Positions 16,987 through 25,965 of a stretch of DNA of 64,000 nucleotides are shown piece by piece. Each line of letters starts with the position of its first letter. Within the stretch, counting starts at the first letter, position 1. The notes beneath the pieces are model-generated. The model did not search any database. It was not told the DNA's origin and was given only the letters and a program-made list of their open reading frames with translations. The translations under genes and the position numbers were made by a program. Source of the stretch: UBA5336 sp964492485. Its GTDB lineage: Bacteria; Pseudomonadota; Alphaproteobacteria; Caulobacterales; Hyphomonadaceae. The stretch covers positions 1 through 64,000 of the forward strand of contig CAZBKM010000006.1 of the NCBI GenBank assembly GCA_964492485.1, read 5' to 3'.

Positions 16987-17781
16987 ATGCGCAAGTCCCA
17001 AAGTCTGGCGGTCCTGGCCGCCCTTGGCCTCGCCGCCGCACCGCTTGCCGCCCTGGCCCAGGACGCCTCCAGCACCGCGACGGACGCGGCTCAGGCCGGC
17101 ACGGACGCCGAAACCGGTTCGGCCAGCCAGATGCCGGACGGGGACGAGCCGGCCCCGGACGCTGCGGACGCCGGCATGGCCTCGGGCACGACCGGCGAGG
17201 GGGCGGATGGCCCTGCATCGCGTGCAGCCGGTGATGACATGCCCGCAGACGCGGCCGCCGATCCGGATGCCGACGCCGACACCCGTATGAATCGTGCGGC
17301 GCCCGCCGATGTGCCGACGCCCACATCGTCCGTGCTGACGGCGGATCTGATCGGGACCGAAGGCAGCGTGATCGGCAAGACGACCCTGACTTCGGGTCCG
17401 AACGGTCTGCTGCTCGAGGTGAGCGTGCAGGAGGGGGGGCTCCCGCCGGGCTGGCACGGGCTGCACCTGCACCAGGTCGGTGACTGTTCCGACACCGGCA
17501 GCTTCACACGCAGCGGCGGCCATGTCGGCAAGATCGAGGGCGGCCATGGACTGCTCAATCCCGACGGCCCCGAGGCGGGCGACCTTCCCAATCTGTATGT
17601 CCACGCCGATGGTTCGGCGGTGATGGAAGCCTTCACCAATCTCGCACGCCTCCAGGATCTCGCCGACGAGGACGGGACCGCCCTGATCCTGCATGAGGCG
17701 CGCGACGATCATCGCAGTCAGCCGATTGGCGGGGCTGGCGGCCGGATCGCCTGCGCCGCGATCGTGCCGCAGCGGCCCTGA
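16987..17781 (+). CDS. sodC: Periplasmic Cu,Zn superoxide dismutase with long acidic N-terminal linker
   Basis: Converts superoxide to peroxide and oxygen outside the cytoplasm. A signal peptide (1-24, ending AALAQD) precedes about 80 residues rich in Ala, Asp, Gly and Thr before the catalytic domain. The metal and disulphide residues are in place: GLHLHQVGDCSD, SGGHVGKIEGGHGLLNPD, GDLPNLYVHADG, LILHEARDDHRSQPIGGAGG, RIACAAI. The usual catalytic domain is about 150 aa, so the protein (264 aa) is long because of the linker. AGGGGAAAG lies before the ATG. The linker could be a spacer to the cell envelope or an acid-rich tail suited to salty media. Confidence 0.92.
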   Translation: MRKSQSLAVLAALGLAAAPLAALAQDASSTATDAAQAGTDAETGSASQMPDGDEPAPDAADAGMASGTTGEGADGPASRAAGDDMPADAAADPDADADTRMNRAAPADVPTPTSSVLTADLIGTEGSVIGKTTLTSGPNGLLLEVSVQEGGLPPGWHGLHLHQVGDCSDTGSFTRSGGHVGKIEGGHGLLNPDGPEAGDLPNLYVHADGSAVMEAFTNLARLQDLADEDGTALILHEARDDHRSQPIGGAGGRIACAAIVPQRP

Positions 17782-17805
17782 CCCGGGCCCGGAGCCGCGG
17801 GCGCG

Positions 17806-18426
17806 TTACATCGGCGCGGGCGGCGCCCCGGCCTCCGGCGAGGAGCCAGGCGCAGGCCAGCCCAGGCCGACGAGGAGTTGGCGCGTCTCGAAAAGGGGCA
17901 GGCCCACAACGCCCGTATAGGATCCGTTCAGACCGCGAACAAATGCTCCGGCCGGCCCCTGAATGCCATAGCCTCCCGCCTTGCCCGACCAGTCGCCGCT
18001 GTCGAGATACCAGACCCGCTCGACATCGGTCAGGCGCTTCATCTGCACCCGTGTCGCGACGACCCGGACCGCTTCCCGCCCACAAGGGGCGCGGACGCAG
18101 ACACCTGTGAACACCATGTGCGCGCGCCCCGACATCAGCCGGAGGCAGGCGTCGGCGCTTTCCCGGTCGAGCGTTTTTGGCAGGAGACGTCGCCCCACGG
18201 CCACGACCGTGTCGGCAGCCAGCACATAACCTTCCGCAGCGACCGCCCGCGCCTTGCCCAGGGCCAGGCGATGCGCAAGGGCACGCGGGCGTTCGCCGGG
18301 TTCGGGCGTCTCGTCGATGTCGGCAGGGCAGACCGCGTCCGGAACAATGCCGATTTGCCGGAGCAGGTCTCGGCGGCGCGGGCTGGCGCTCGCCAGGGTT
18401 AGCGTTGCGGAAAGCGGCCGCGCCAC
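17806..18426 (-). CDS. Maf-family nucleoside triphosphate pyrophosphatase
   Basis: A 206-aa cytoplasmic enzyme hydrolysing non-canonical or excess nucleoside triphosphates to monophosphates. Maf motifs are complete: LASASPRRRDLLRQIG at the N-terminus, DIDETP, ALAHRLALGKARAV, LAADTVVAVGRR, SGRAHMVFTGV and GKAGGYGIQGPAGAFV with GSYTGVVGLPL. The context resembles the dTTP/UTP-type Maf1 group. The GTG start lies one base after the stop of infA, so the two form an operon, an arrangement common in alphaproteobacteria. The last dozen residues are a Pro/Ala tail beyond the fold. Confidence 0.92.
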   Translation of the reverse strand: MARPLSATLTLASASPRRRDLLRQIGIVPDAVCPADIDETPEPGERPRALAHRLALGKARAVAAEGYVLAADTVVAVGRRLLPKTLDRESADACLRLMSGRAHMVFTGVCVRAPCGREAVRVVATRVQMKRLTDVERVWYLDSGDWSGKAGGYGIQGPAGAFVRGLNGSYTGVVGLPLFETRQLLVGLGWPAPGSSPEAGAPPAPM

Positions 18427-18427
18427 G

Positions 18428-18646
18428 CTACTTGAAACGGTAGGTGATCCGCCCCTTGGTCAGATCGTAGGGCGTCATCTCGACCAGCACCTTGTCGCCC
18501 GTGAGGACGCGAATGCGGTTCTTGCGCATCTTGCCCGCCGTATGGGCAATGATCTCGTGATCGTTCTCCAGCTTCACGCGGAAGGTCGCGTTGGGCAGCA
18601 GTTCCACCACGGTCCCGTTGAATTCGAGCAGTTCTTCTTTTGCCAT
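18428..18646 (-). CDS. infA: Translation initiation factor IF-1
   Basis: The 72-aa product is a single OB-fold protein that binds the ribosomal A site and helps IF-2 and IF-3 select the initiator tRNA. The sequence is canonical over its whole length: MAKEELLEFNGTVVELLPNA, FRVKLENDHEIIAHTAGKMR, RIRVLTGDKVLVEMTPYDLT, ending KGRITYRFK. Length is exactly that of the family. The maf gene follows after one base. In many alphaproteobacteria infA-maf lies close to murA-hisD; here those blocks are about 19 kb apart, suggesting rearrangement in this lineage. Confidence 0.98.
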   Translation of the reverse strand: MAKEELLEFNGTVVELLPNATFRVKLENDHEIIAHTAGKMRKNRIRVLTGDKVLVEMTPYDLTKGRITYRFK

Positions 18647-18766
18647 GCCATCTCCGGACCGACGGCGCGTTCGCTCGCGCCCGGCTCAATATGTGTGTTC
18701 CCTAGCGGGCGTCGAGGCTGTGCACAAGTCGCCCGCCCTCCGGGCGCGACGCGTGCGGCGCCGGGC

Positions 18767-21109
18767 CTATTCCGCAGCTCGGGTCGGAGCCGCGTCCGCT
18801 GCAGCCTCCGCTTCGGCCTCGGCCGCGCGCGCCTGCCCCTGCAGGACACCGTCGACATCATAGGCCGCGATCGTGGCCAGCGTGACGATGTCGGACACCG
18901 TTGCCCCCAGTGACGCGATCTGCACCGGACGCTGCAGGCCCAGTAGCATCGGGCCGAGCACCGTCCCCCCACCCATGGCATCCAGCAGCTTGGTGGAGAT
19001 CGACGCGGAATGGATCGCCGGCATGATCAGCACATTCGCCGGCCCGGTCAGCCTGGAGAAGGGGTAGACGAGCTTGTGGTTCGGATTGAGCGCCACATCG
19101 GCATTGATGTCGCCCTCATACTCGAAATCCACATCGGTACGCTGGTCCAGGATGGAAACCGCCTCGCGCACCTTCTCGATCCGTTCGCCCATCGGATTGC
19201 CGAAGGTCGAATAGGACAGCAGCGCCACACGCGGCGTGAAGCCCAGGGCACGAACGGCGCGGGCGGCCTCGCAGGCGATGGACGCGATCTTCGGCCCGTC
19301 GGGAAGCTCCTCCACGCTGGTGTCGGCGATGAAGACCGTATGGCCGCGTCCGATCACCATGGACATGCCGATGACCGGCTGGCCCGGCACCGTGTCGAGC
19401 ACCAGTCGGGCATCTTCCAGCGCCACATTGTAGTTCCGGGTGACGCCGGTCACCATGCCGTCGGCATCGCCCAAGGCCAGCATGCATGAGCCGAAGACGT
19501 TCCGATCCTGGTTCACCAGTCTTTGCACGTCGCGCTTGAGATACCCCTCTCGCTTCAACCTGTCATAGAGATAATCGGTATAGTCGGGATTGCGGTCCGA
19601 CAGGCGGGCATTGACCACCTTCAGCGCATCGGCGGGGACGCCCATCTGCGCCATCGCCGCCTGCACCCGCTCCTCGCGTCCGATCAGGATCGGATCGCCG
19701 AGACCCTGGTTCTTGAACGACCAGGCTGCGCGGACGACCACCGGCTCCTCGCCCTCGGCAAACACGATGCGGCGCTGGTTGGCGCGCACCGCACTCTGCA
19801 GGGCCTGCATGAAGGATGCGGTGGGATCCTGGCGCCGCGCCAGCGCATGGCGATAGGCCTCCATATCCTCGATCGGCTTGCGCGCCACGCCCGTATCCAT
19901 GGCGGCCTGGGCCACGAAGGGCGGCACGAAGGTGATCAGGCGCGGATCGAACGGCGTCGGGATGATGTAATCGCGGCCGAATTGCGGGCGGGAGCCATGA
20001 TAGGCGGCCGCCACCTCGTCGGGCACGTCCTCGCGGGCGAGTTCCGCCAGCGCCTGGGCGGCGGCGACCTTCATTTCCTCGTTGATGCCGCGGGCCCGAA
20101 CGTCCAGCGCACCCCGGAAGATGTAGGGAAATCCCAGCACATTGTTGACCTGGTTGGGATAATCGGACCGCCCGGTGGCAATGATCGCATCGTCGCGCAC
20201 CGACTTGATCTCCTCCGGCGTGATCTCCGGATCGGGATTGGCCATGGCGAAGATGATCGGATCGGGCGCCATGGCGGCGACCATGTCACGCGACATCGCC
20301 CCCTTGACCGACAGACCGAGGAAACAGTCGGCCCCCTCGAGCGCCTCCGCGAGGGTCCGCTTCTCGGTCTTCACGGCGAAGGCGGACTTGAACTGGTCCA
20401 TGCCGTCGGTACGCCCCTCATAGACCACCCCGCGGCGGTCGCACATCAGGATGTTCTCGGGCTTCACGCCAAGATGGCGGATCAGGCCGGCCACCGACAG
20501 ACCGGCGGCGCCCGCACCGGAGACGGCCACGGTCAGATCCTCGATCCGGCGGCCGGTAATGTGGCAGGCGTTGATGATGCCGGCTGCGGCGATGATCGCG
20601 GTGCCATGCTGGTCGTCGTGGAAGACGGGAATGTCCAGTTCCTCGCGCAGCCGGGTCTCGATGACGAAGCATTCCGGCGAGGCGATGTCTTCAAGATTGA
20701 TCCCGCCGAACGTCGCGCCGATCGCACGGACGGTCCGGCAGAATTCCTCCGTATCCTCGGTGTCCACCTCGATGTCGATCGAATCGACGTCGGCGAAGCG
20801 CTTGAAGAGGACCGACTTGCCCTCCATCACAGGCTTCGAGGCCATGGCGCCGAGATTGCCCAGCCCGAGAATGGCCGTGCCGTTGGAAATCACGGCGACC
20901 ATGTTGCCCTTGGCCGTGTAGTCGTAGGCGAGGTCCGGGTCCTCCGCGATGGCCTTGACGGGGACTGCCACGCCCGGGCTGTAAGCCAGCGACAGGTCGC
21001 GCTGCGTCGCCATAGGCTTGGTCGGCGTCACCGAAAGCTTGCCCGGACGCGGAAACGCGTGGAAGTCCAGGGCTTCCTGATCGGTGAAACTGGGTCTCTT
21101 TGTTGTCAT
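18767..21109 (-). CDS. maeB: NADP-dependent malic enzyme with C-terminal phosphotransacetylase-like domain
   Basis: A 780-aa cytoplasmic enzyme oxidatively decarboxylating malate to pyruvate with NADPH formation. Residues 1-430 are the malic-enzyme part: SLAYSPGVAVPVKAIAED, DYTAKGNMVAVISNGTAILG, VFHDDQHGTAIIAAAGIINA (metal ligands) and the nucleotide loop AVSGAGAAGLSVAGLI. Residues about 440-760 match the phosphate acetyltransferase fold (RRIVFAEGEEPVVVRAAW; VIGMSMVIGRGHTVFIADTS; NVLIMPAIHSASISTKLL). In MaeB proteins this domain does not make acetyl-CoA but binds acetyl-CoA as an effector. The Ala/Glu-rich C-terminus (about 25 residues) is an added tail. It is divergent from mutS. Confidence 0.96.
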   Translation of the reverse strand: MTTKRPSFTDQEALDFHAFPRPGKLSVTPTKPMATQRDLSLAYSPGVAVPVKAIAEDPDLAYDYTAKGNMVAVISNGTAILGLGNLGAMASKPVMEGKSVLFKRFADVDSIDIEVDTEDTEEFCRTVRAIGATFGGINLEDIASPECFVIETRLREELDIPVFHDDQHGTAIIAAAGIINACHITGRRIEDLTVAVSGAGAAGLSVAGLIRHLGVKPENILMCDRRGVVYEGRTDGMDQFKSAFAVKTEKRTLAEALEGADCFLGLSVKGAMSRDMVAAMAPDPIIFAMANPDPEITPEEIKSVRDDAIIATGRSDYPNQVNNVLGFPYIFRGALDVRARGINEEMKVAAAQALAELAREDVPDEVAAAYHGSRPQFGRDYIIPTPFDPRLITFVPPFVAQAAMDTGVARKPIEDMEAYRHALARRQDPTASFMQALQSAVRANQRRIVFAEGEEPVVVRAAWSFKNQGLGDPILIGREERVQAAMAQMGVPADALKVVNARLSDRNPDYTDYLYDRLKREGYLKRDVQRLVNQDRNVFGSCMLALGDADGMVTGVTRNYNVALEDARLVLDTVPGQPVIGMSMVIGRGHTVFIADTSVEELPDGPKIASIACEAARAVRALGFTPRVALLSYSTFGNPMGERIEKVREAVSILDQRTDVDFEYEGDINADVALNPNHKLVYPFSRLTGPANVLIMPAIHSASISTKLLDAMGGGTVLGPMLLGLQRPVQIASLGATVSDIVTLATIAAYDVDGVLQGQARAAEAEAEAAADAAPTRAAE

Positions 21110-21259
21110 GGGGCGCGACCTTGAACGCTGGCAGAACTTGGGTTGGAACGACGGCGACCTTATTGAGGTGCGCGGGCCCCTACAACCCGCAAGTCCGATG
21201 CCAGACAGGTTGTCTTGCAGGCCGTTTGCAGCCAGCAGCCGGCGGGTTAGTCAGGACAC

Positions 21260-23983
21260 ATGAGCGCCGACACGAAACCGTCCGAACCCATGCCCGATCC
21301 CGCCGGGGCGACGCCGTTCATGGCGCAGTATCTCGAGCTGAAGGCCCGCCATCGCGATGCGCTCCTCTTCTTTCGCATGGGCGACTTTTACGAACTGTTC
21401 TTCGAGGACGCCGTCGACGCCGCCGCGATTCTGGACATCACGCTGACCGCACGCGGCGAGCATGACGGCGCGCCCATCCCCATGGCCGGCGTGCCCTACC
21501 ATGCTGCCGAATCATATCTGGCACGGCTGATTCGTGCCGGTCGCCGCGTGGCGGTGTGCGAACAGATGGAAACGCCGGCCGAGGCGAAGAAGCGCGGCTC
21601 GAAGGCGCTCGTGCGCCGCGACGTCGTCCGGGTGGTGACGCCAGGCACGCTGACCGAGGACACGCTGCTGCCCGCCCGACAGGCCCAAGCGCTGGTCGCC
21701 GTGGCGTTCAGCCATGGCGGGAGGGAGGCGGCCCTTGCGGCGGCCGACGTCTCCACCGGCGCGTTCGATGTCAGGGCCTGCCCGGCCGAGGGGTTGGGCG
21801 CGGCGCTGGCGGCCTATCCGGTGAGCGAACTTCTGATCGCCGACGCGGACCGCGACCGGCCCGCCCTTCGCAGTGCCCGCGAGGCCCTGTCTGCCCCCGT
21901 GACCGAGCGCCCCGCCCGCGCGGCGAGCGCGTCATCGGGGGAGGCGGCGCTGAAGGCTGCGCTGAAGGTGGCCGCCCTCGACGCGTTCGGCACCTTCACC
22001 CGCGCCGAACTGGCCGCGTGCGGCCTGCTGCTCGACTATATCAGCCTGACCCAGGCGGGCGCCGAGATCCGTCTCTCCCCGCCGCGCCGGGATCCACCTG
22101 GCCAGTCGCTGGCCATCGACCCCGCGACGCGCGCCAGCCTGGAGATCGAGACGACGCTGTCCGGCGAACGTGGCGGCAGCCTTATCGCCACCCTGGACCG
22201 GACGCGAACCGCCCCGGGTGCAAGGCTTCTCGCGCGGCGCCTGTCCCAACCGGCCGCACAGGCCGGCGAAATCGAAAGCCGTCTGGATGCCGTCTCCTGG
22301 GCGCTGGAGGACGCGGATCTGCGCGCCCGCCTGCGCGAGACCCTGAAAGCCGCTCCCGATCTGGAACGCGCGCGCACCCGCCTCCAGCTAGGCCGGGGTG
22401 GACCGCGCGACCTGGCGGCCGTGGCCGGCGCGCTCAAGGCGGGGGAAAGCGCGGTGGCAGCGATCGCGCGGCGTCTCGCGCCACCGCCTGCCCGGATCGA
22501 GGCCGCCGCGCGTGCCCTTACGCTCAGCGAGACCCCGGACCTCGCTCGCCTCGCCGCCGACCTCGACCGGGCGCTGGCGACCGATCCGCCCGTGCTGGTG
22601 CGCGACGGCGGCTTCGTGGCGACGGGCTGGGACGCCGCGCTCGACGAGGCCCGCAGCCTGCGCGATGACAGCCGGCGGATCATTGCGGGGCTGGAGCGCG
22701 ACTATGCGGCCGAGACGGGCATTCAGGCGCTTAAGATCCGCTACAATGCCGTGCTGGGCTATTTCATCGACGTGCCGGCCCGCGCGGCCGAACCGCTGAT
22801 GCAGGCGCCGCTCAATGCGCGCTTCATCCACCGCCAGACCCTGGCGAAGAATGTCCGTTTCTCGACCCGGGACCTGGCCGACCTCGCCGGCCGCATCTCG
22901 CGGGCAGAGGAAGAGGCGAAGGCTCGCGAGCTGGACATCTTCGCCGGCTTCGTGGCCCGTCTGGACGCCCTCTCCGCCCCGCTGGGCGCGGCGGCCGAGG
23001 CTCTGGCGGAGCTCGACGTGGCCACCGCGCTGGCCGAATGGGCCGAGGCGTGCGACGCCGTGCGCCCCATCCTGGCCGACACGCCGGTCTTCGAGGCGGA
23101 CGGCCTACGTCACCCCGTGGTCGAGGCGGCCCTGCAAAGGACGGCGAGCGGTTTCACCCCAAACGATCTGGCCCTGGACGCAAGCGGTGCAGCCAACCCC
23201 CGGCTGGTCCTGGTGACCGGACCCAACATGGCCGGAAAGTCGACCTATCTGCGCCAGGCCGCGCTGGCGGTCGTGCTGGCACAGGCCGGCAGCTTCGTCC
23301 CGGCGCGACGTCTCAGGCTCGGCCTGGTCGACCGGCTGTTCTCGCGCGTGGGGGCGGCCGACGATCTCGCACGGGGACGTTCGACCTTCATGGTGGAAAT
23401 GGTCGAGACCGCGACGATCCTGACCCAGGCGACCGATCGCAGCTTCGTGATCCTGGACGAGGTGGGGCGCGGCACCTCGACCTTTGACGGTCTCGCCATA
23501 GCCTGGGCGGCGGTGGAGCATCTCCATGACACCAATCGCTGCCGTGCCCTCTTTGCCACGCATTATCATGAGCTGACCGCGCTCGCCGAACGCCTCAAGG
23601 CGGGCGCCAATGCCAGCCTGCGCGCCCGGGAATGGAAGGACGATCTGATCTTCCTGCATGAGGTGCAGCCTGGCCCGGCCGACCGGTCCTACGGGGTTCA
23701 GGTGGCCCGGCTGGCGGGCCTGCCGCGCCGCGCCGTCGCGCGGGCCGAGGCCATCCTGAAGGAACTGGAGCGCGAGGGTGCCGGGGCCGACGCCCTGCCC
23801 CTGTTCGCAGCCGCCCGGCCAGAGCCGGCCGGGACCGACCCCACTCCGGCGGTTCCGGACCAACCGGCCGATCCGGTGTCGGACCTGCTGCGCGACATCG
23901 ATCCCGATACGCTCTCCCCCCGCGAGGCGCTGGACCTGATCTACCGGTGGAAGCAGCAAACGGCGGACGCGGCCCGGCGATAG
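21260..23983 (+). CDS. mutS: DNA mismatch repair protein MutS
   Basis: A 907-aa ATPase that finds mismatches and small loops in DNA and recruits MutL. Domain I carries the mismatch-probing Phe-x-Glu in MGDFYELFFEDAVDA (about residues 40-55). The clamp and lever regions follow. The ATPase has Walker A GPNMAGKSTYLRQ (about 655), SRVGAADDLARGRSTFMVEM, Walker B VILDEVGRGTSTFDGL and the His loop LFATHYHELTAL. The C-terminus (ISPREALDLIYRWKQ-like) is the usual tetramer tail. Length is slightly above the E. coli protein (853 aa). It stands alone between maeB and threonine aldolase, with repeat hairpins after its stop. Confidence 0.97.
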   Translation: MSADTKPSEPMPDPAGATPFMAQYLELKARHRDALLFFRMGDFYELFFEDAVDAAAILDITLTARGEHDGAPIPMAGVPYHAAESYLARLIRAGRRVAVCEQMETPAEAKKRGSKALVRRDVVRVVTPGTLTEDTLLPARQAQALVAVAFSHGGREAALAAADVSTGAFDVRACPAEGLGAALAAYPVSELLIADADRDRPALRSAREALSAPVTERPARAASASSGEAALKAALKVAALDAFGTFTRAELAACGLLLDYISLTQAGAEIRLSPPRRDPPGQSLAIDPATRASLEIETTLSGERGGSLIATLDRTRTAPGARLLARRLSQPAAQAGEIESRLDAVSWALEDADLRARLRETLKAAPDLERARTRLQLGRGGPRDLAAVAGALKAGESAVAAIARRLAPPPARIEAAARALTLSETPDLARLAADLDRALATDPPVLVRDGGFVATGWDAALDEARSLRDDSRRIIAGLERDYAAETGIQALKIRYNAVLGYFIDVPARAAEPLMQAPLNARFIHRQTLAKNVRFSTRDLADLAGRISRAEEEAKARELDIFAGFVARLDALSAPLGAAAEALAELDVATALAEWAEACDAVRPILADTPVFEADGLRHPVVEAALQRTASGFTPNDLALDASGAANPRLVLVTGPNMAGKSTYLRQAALAVVLAQAGSFVPARRLRLGLVDRLFSRVGAADDLARGRSTFMVEMVETATILTQATDRSFVILDEVGRGTSTFDGLAIAWAAVEHLHDTNRCRALFATHYHELTALAERLKAGANASLRAREWKDDLIFLHEVQPGPADRSYGVQVARLAGLPRRAVARAEAILKELEREGAGADALPLFAAARPEPAGTDPTPAVPDQPADPVSDLLRDIDPDTLSPREALDLIYRWKQQTADAARR

Positions 23984-24022
23984 TCCCGCGCCAAGCGGTG
24001 CGACCCGGCCGGCCTCAGGCCC

Positions 24023-24062
24023 AGCGCATCTTCAAGTCAAACAGAGACCGCGACGATACGCT
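24023..24062. repeat. Family-3 hairpin repeat after mutS
   Basis: AGCGCATC (24023-24030) and GATACGCT (24055-24062) can pair with one mismatch around TTCAAGTCAA...CGAC. The same arms and loop words occur at 48814-48850 on the other strand, and a looser copy at 41923-41974. It starts 40 bp after the mutS stop. Confidence 0.55.
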
Positions 24063-24079
24063 TTGGTCCGGTTGTCCGG

Positions 24080-24123
24080 GCATTTTCTTGACGCGAACCG
24101 GTACCCACTTCGCTCGAAAATGC
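24080..24123. repeat. Family-1 palindromic repeat, first of a tandem pair
   Basis: GCATTTTC (24080-24087) pairs with GAAAATGC (24116-24123) around the conserved core CGAACCGGTACCCACTTCG. An almost identical unit follows 63 bp downstream in the same orientation. Confidence 0.9.
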
Positions 24124-24142
24124 TGTGGGTTCTTGTTCTCAA

Positions 24143-24186
24143 GCATTTTCTTAACGCGAACCGGTACCCACTTCGCTCGAAAATGC
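24143..24186. repeat. Family-1 palindromic repeat, second of a tandem pair
   Basis: GCATTTTC (24143-24150) pairs with GAAAATGC (24179-24186). The right arm ends one base before the TGA stop of the threonine aldolase gene, so in the transcript the whole hairpin follows the stop codon directly. Confidence 0.9.
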
Positions 24187-24187
24187 T

Positions 24188-25204
24188 TCAGACGCCTGCC
24201 ACGGCGTCGACCTCGTCCTGGGTGGTGGTCCAGGAACAGACGAAACGATGGGCGCCGCCGGACCACGGAATGAAGCCGATGCCGGCCGCCTCGAGGCGCT
24301 GCACAAGCGATGCGGGCAGGACCGTGAACACCTCGTTCCCGTCGACGGGATAAAGCAGCGTCACGCCCGGATGGCGACAGAGCGCGCCCGAGAGCGCCCG
24401 CGCGCGCGCATTGGCGACGCCGGCAAGCTCCAGCCATAGACCGTCGGCGAGCAGCGCCCGTCCCTGGGCCGCCAGGTAGCGCATCTTGGGCGGCATCTGG
24501 CCGGCACGCTTGGCCCTGGCCCGCAAGTCGGGCAACAGCCGGCGCGCCCGGCCGAAAAGCAGGATGATCTCGCATCCAAGCGCGCCGGTCTTCGTCAGGC
24601 CAAGGGTCAGGACATCCACGCCGGCCTGCCAGGTCATGGCTGCCGGCGTCTGCCCAGTGGCGACCAGGGCATTGGCCAGACGCGCACCGTCCAGATGGGT
24701 CCAGAGCCCGCCGTCGCGGGCCTGCGCCATGAGCCGGGCCAGCTCTTCCACCGCATAGGCGGTGCCGCACTCGGTCAGATTGGTCAGCGACAGGACATGC
24801 GCCGGGGTGGCGTGGACGAAGCCGGGATCGATCGCGTCGAGCGCACCGTCGAGCGTGTCGGGCATGAGCTTGCCCGCAGGGCCGTCCAGAAGCTGCAACT
24901 TGCCGCCACCGGTGTAGAATTCCGGCGCGCCACGCTCATCATTGGCGATATGGGCCTCGCGGTGACAGAGGATGGCGCCCGTCGGCGGGCACAGCACCGA
25001 CAGGGCAAGGGCATTGGCCGCCGTGCCCGATGCCACGGGCCAGGCGTCGAAATCGTCGGTGGCGAACGTTTCAGCGAGCTGGCTGTGCAGTGCCTGCATC
25101 TCCGCATCGCCGCCATAGCTGGGCGCAACCCCTGCATTGGCAGCCAACAGCGCGTCGAGACAGGCGCGATGGGCCGGGGCCGACGTGTCGGACGTGAAAC
25201 TCAT
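24188..25204 (-). CDS. Low-specificity L-threonine aldolase-type PLP enzyme
   Basis: A cytoplasmic fold-type I PLP enzyme expected to split L-threonine or L-allo-threonine into glycine and acetaldehyde. The cofactor region is visible as PVASGTAANALAL, LTNLTECGTAY, WTHLDGARLANALVA and the PLP-lysine segment LTLGLTKTGALGCEIILL. The ATG at 25204 is preferred (338 aa) because it overlaps the SDR stop as ATGA; the frame extends nine codons further. The stop is contiguous with a family-1 repeat. The protein is close to the family's usual 330-350 aa. A beta-eliminating lyase of the same fold is a less likely reading. Confidence 0.87.
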   Translation of the reverse strand: MSFTSDTSAPAHRACLDALLAANAGVAPSYGGDAEMQALHSQLAETFATDDFDAWPVASGTAANALALSVLCPPTGAILCHREAHIANDERGAPEFYTGGGKLQLLDGPAGKLMPDTLDGALDAIDPGFVHATPAHVLSLTNLTECGTAYAVEELARLMAQARDGGLWTHLDGARLANALVATGQTPAAMTWQAGVDVLTLGLTKTGALGCEIILLFGRARRLLPDLRARAKRAGQMPPKMRYLAAQGRALLADGLWLELAGVANARARALSGALCRHPGVTLLYPVDGNEVFTVLPASLVQRLEAAGIGFIPWSGGAHRFVCSWTTTQDEVDAVAGV

Positions 25205-25965
25205 CAGAGCATCGCGTCCGGCGTTTGCCACATCAGATGCTGCCCGCCATCGCAGGCGATCATCTCACCCGTGACGCTTTCCGCCGCGATCAGGAAAAGC
25301 AGCGCCCGCACGATCTCGTCGGGGCTGGCACCCTCACCCGTCAGGGTCGCTGCGCGTTCGGCGGCGAAGTCGGCCTCGCTCTGGTGAACGTTGCGAAGGG
25401 TCGGCCCCGGCGCGATGGCATTGACGCGGATGGACGGCGCCAGCGCCTGTGCCAGCGTCTGCGTCGCCGCCCAGAGGGCGGCCTTGGACAGGGCGTAGGT
25501 GAAGAAACGCGGGGTGGGCTTGCGCACGCGCTGGTCGACCAGGTTCACCACCAGACCGGGCGTGCCGGCCGGCACCGTGTTTGCCAGCGCCTGGGCCAGT
25601 CGGATCGGGGCGCGGAGATTGGGCTCCATGTGGTGGTCCCACTGCGCGCGCGTGTGACCTGCGGCGGTGTCATCGTCGAAGGTCGAGGCAGAGTTGACGA
25701 GCAGCGTGACCGGTCCACCGAGCGCGTCGCAGGCCTCGGGCATCAGGGCCGCGGTCTGTGTCTCGACGGCCAGATCGGCCCGGAGCGCGACGGCGGTTCC
25801 GCCTGCGGCCCGGATCGCGGCAACGACGGCCTCGGCCTCGCTGGCGGACCGGTTGTAATGCACGCCCACGGCCCATCCGCGCGCAGCCAGCGCTTCGGCC
25901 ATGGCGCGGCCGAGACGCTTGCCGGCGCCGGTCACAAGGGCGCGCCCGGGGGTCAGTTCAGCCAT
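25204..25965 (-). CDS. SDR oxidoreductase, pteridine-reductase/FolM-like
   Basis: A 253-aa NADPH-dependent short-chain reductase. The cofactor motif is TGAGKRLGRAMAEAL, i.e. TGxxxRxG, the version seen in pteridine reductases and FolM rather than the usual TGxxxGxG. NSASTF and the catalytic pair YALSKAAL are present, and PGPTLRN precedes a short lid. A role in reducing dihydrobiopterin-like or dihydrofolate-like pterins is likely by family, but the substrate is not proven by sequence. The ATG at 25965 lies inside the end of the exchanger gene (8-bp overlap), and it overlaps the aldolase start, so three genes are co-translated. Confidence 0.83.
   Translation of the reverse strand: MAELTPGRALVTGAGKRLGRAMAEALAARGWAVGVHYNRSASEAEAVVAAIRAAGGTAVALRADLAVETQTAALMPEACDALGGPVTLLVNSASTFDDDTAAGHTRAQWDHHMEPNLRAPIRLAQALANTVPAGTPGLVVNLVDQRVRKPTPRFFTYALSKAALWAATQTLAQALAPSIRVNAIAPGPTLRNVHQSEADFAAERAATLTGEGASPDEIVRALLFLIAAESVTGEMIACDGGQHLMWQTPDAML

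Noticed and set aside
19523..21124. A 533-codon open frame antisense to maeB
   Set aside because: A shadow of the malic enzyme gene; composition is His/Gly/Arg-rich and no ribosome site is seen.
24080..24186. Direct repeats as a CRISPR array
   Set aside because: Only two units, internally palindromic over their full length, no cas genes; dispersed copies elsewhere show a repeat family.
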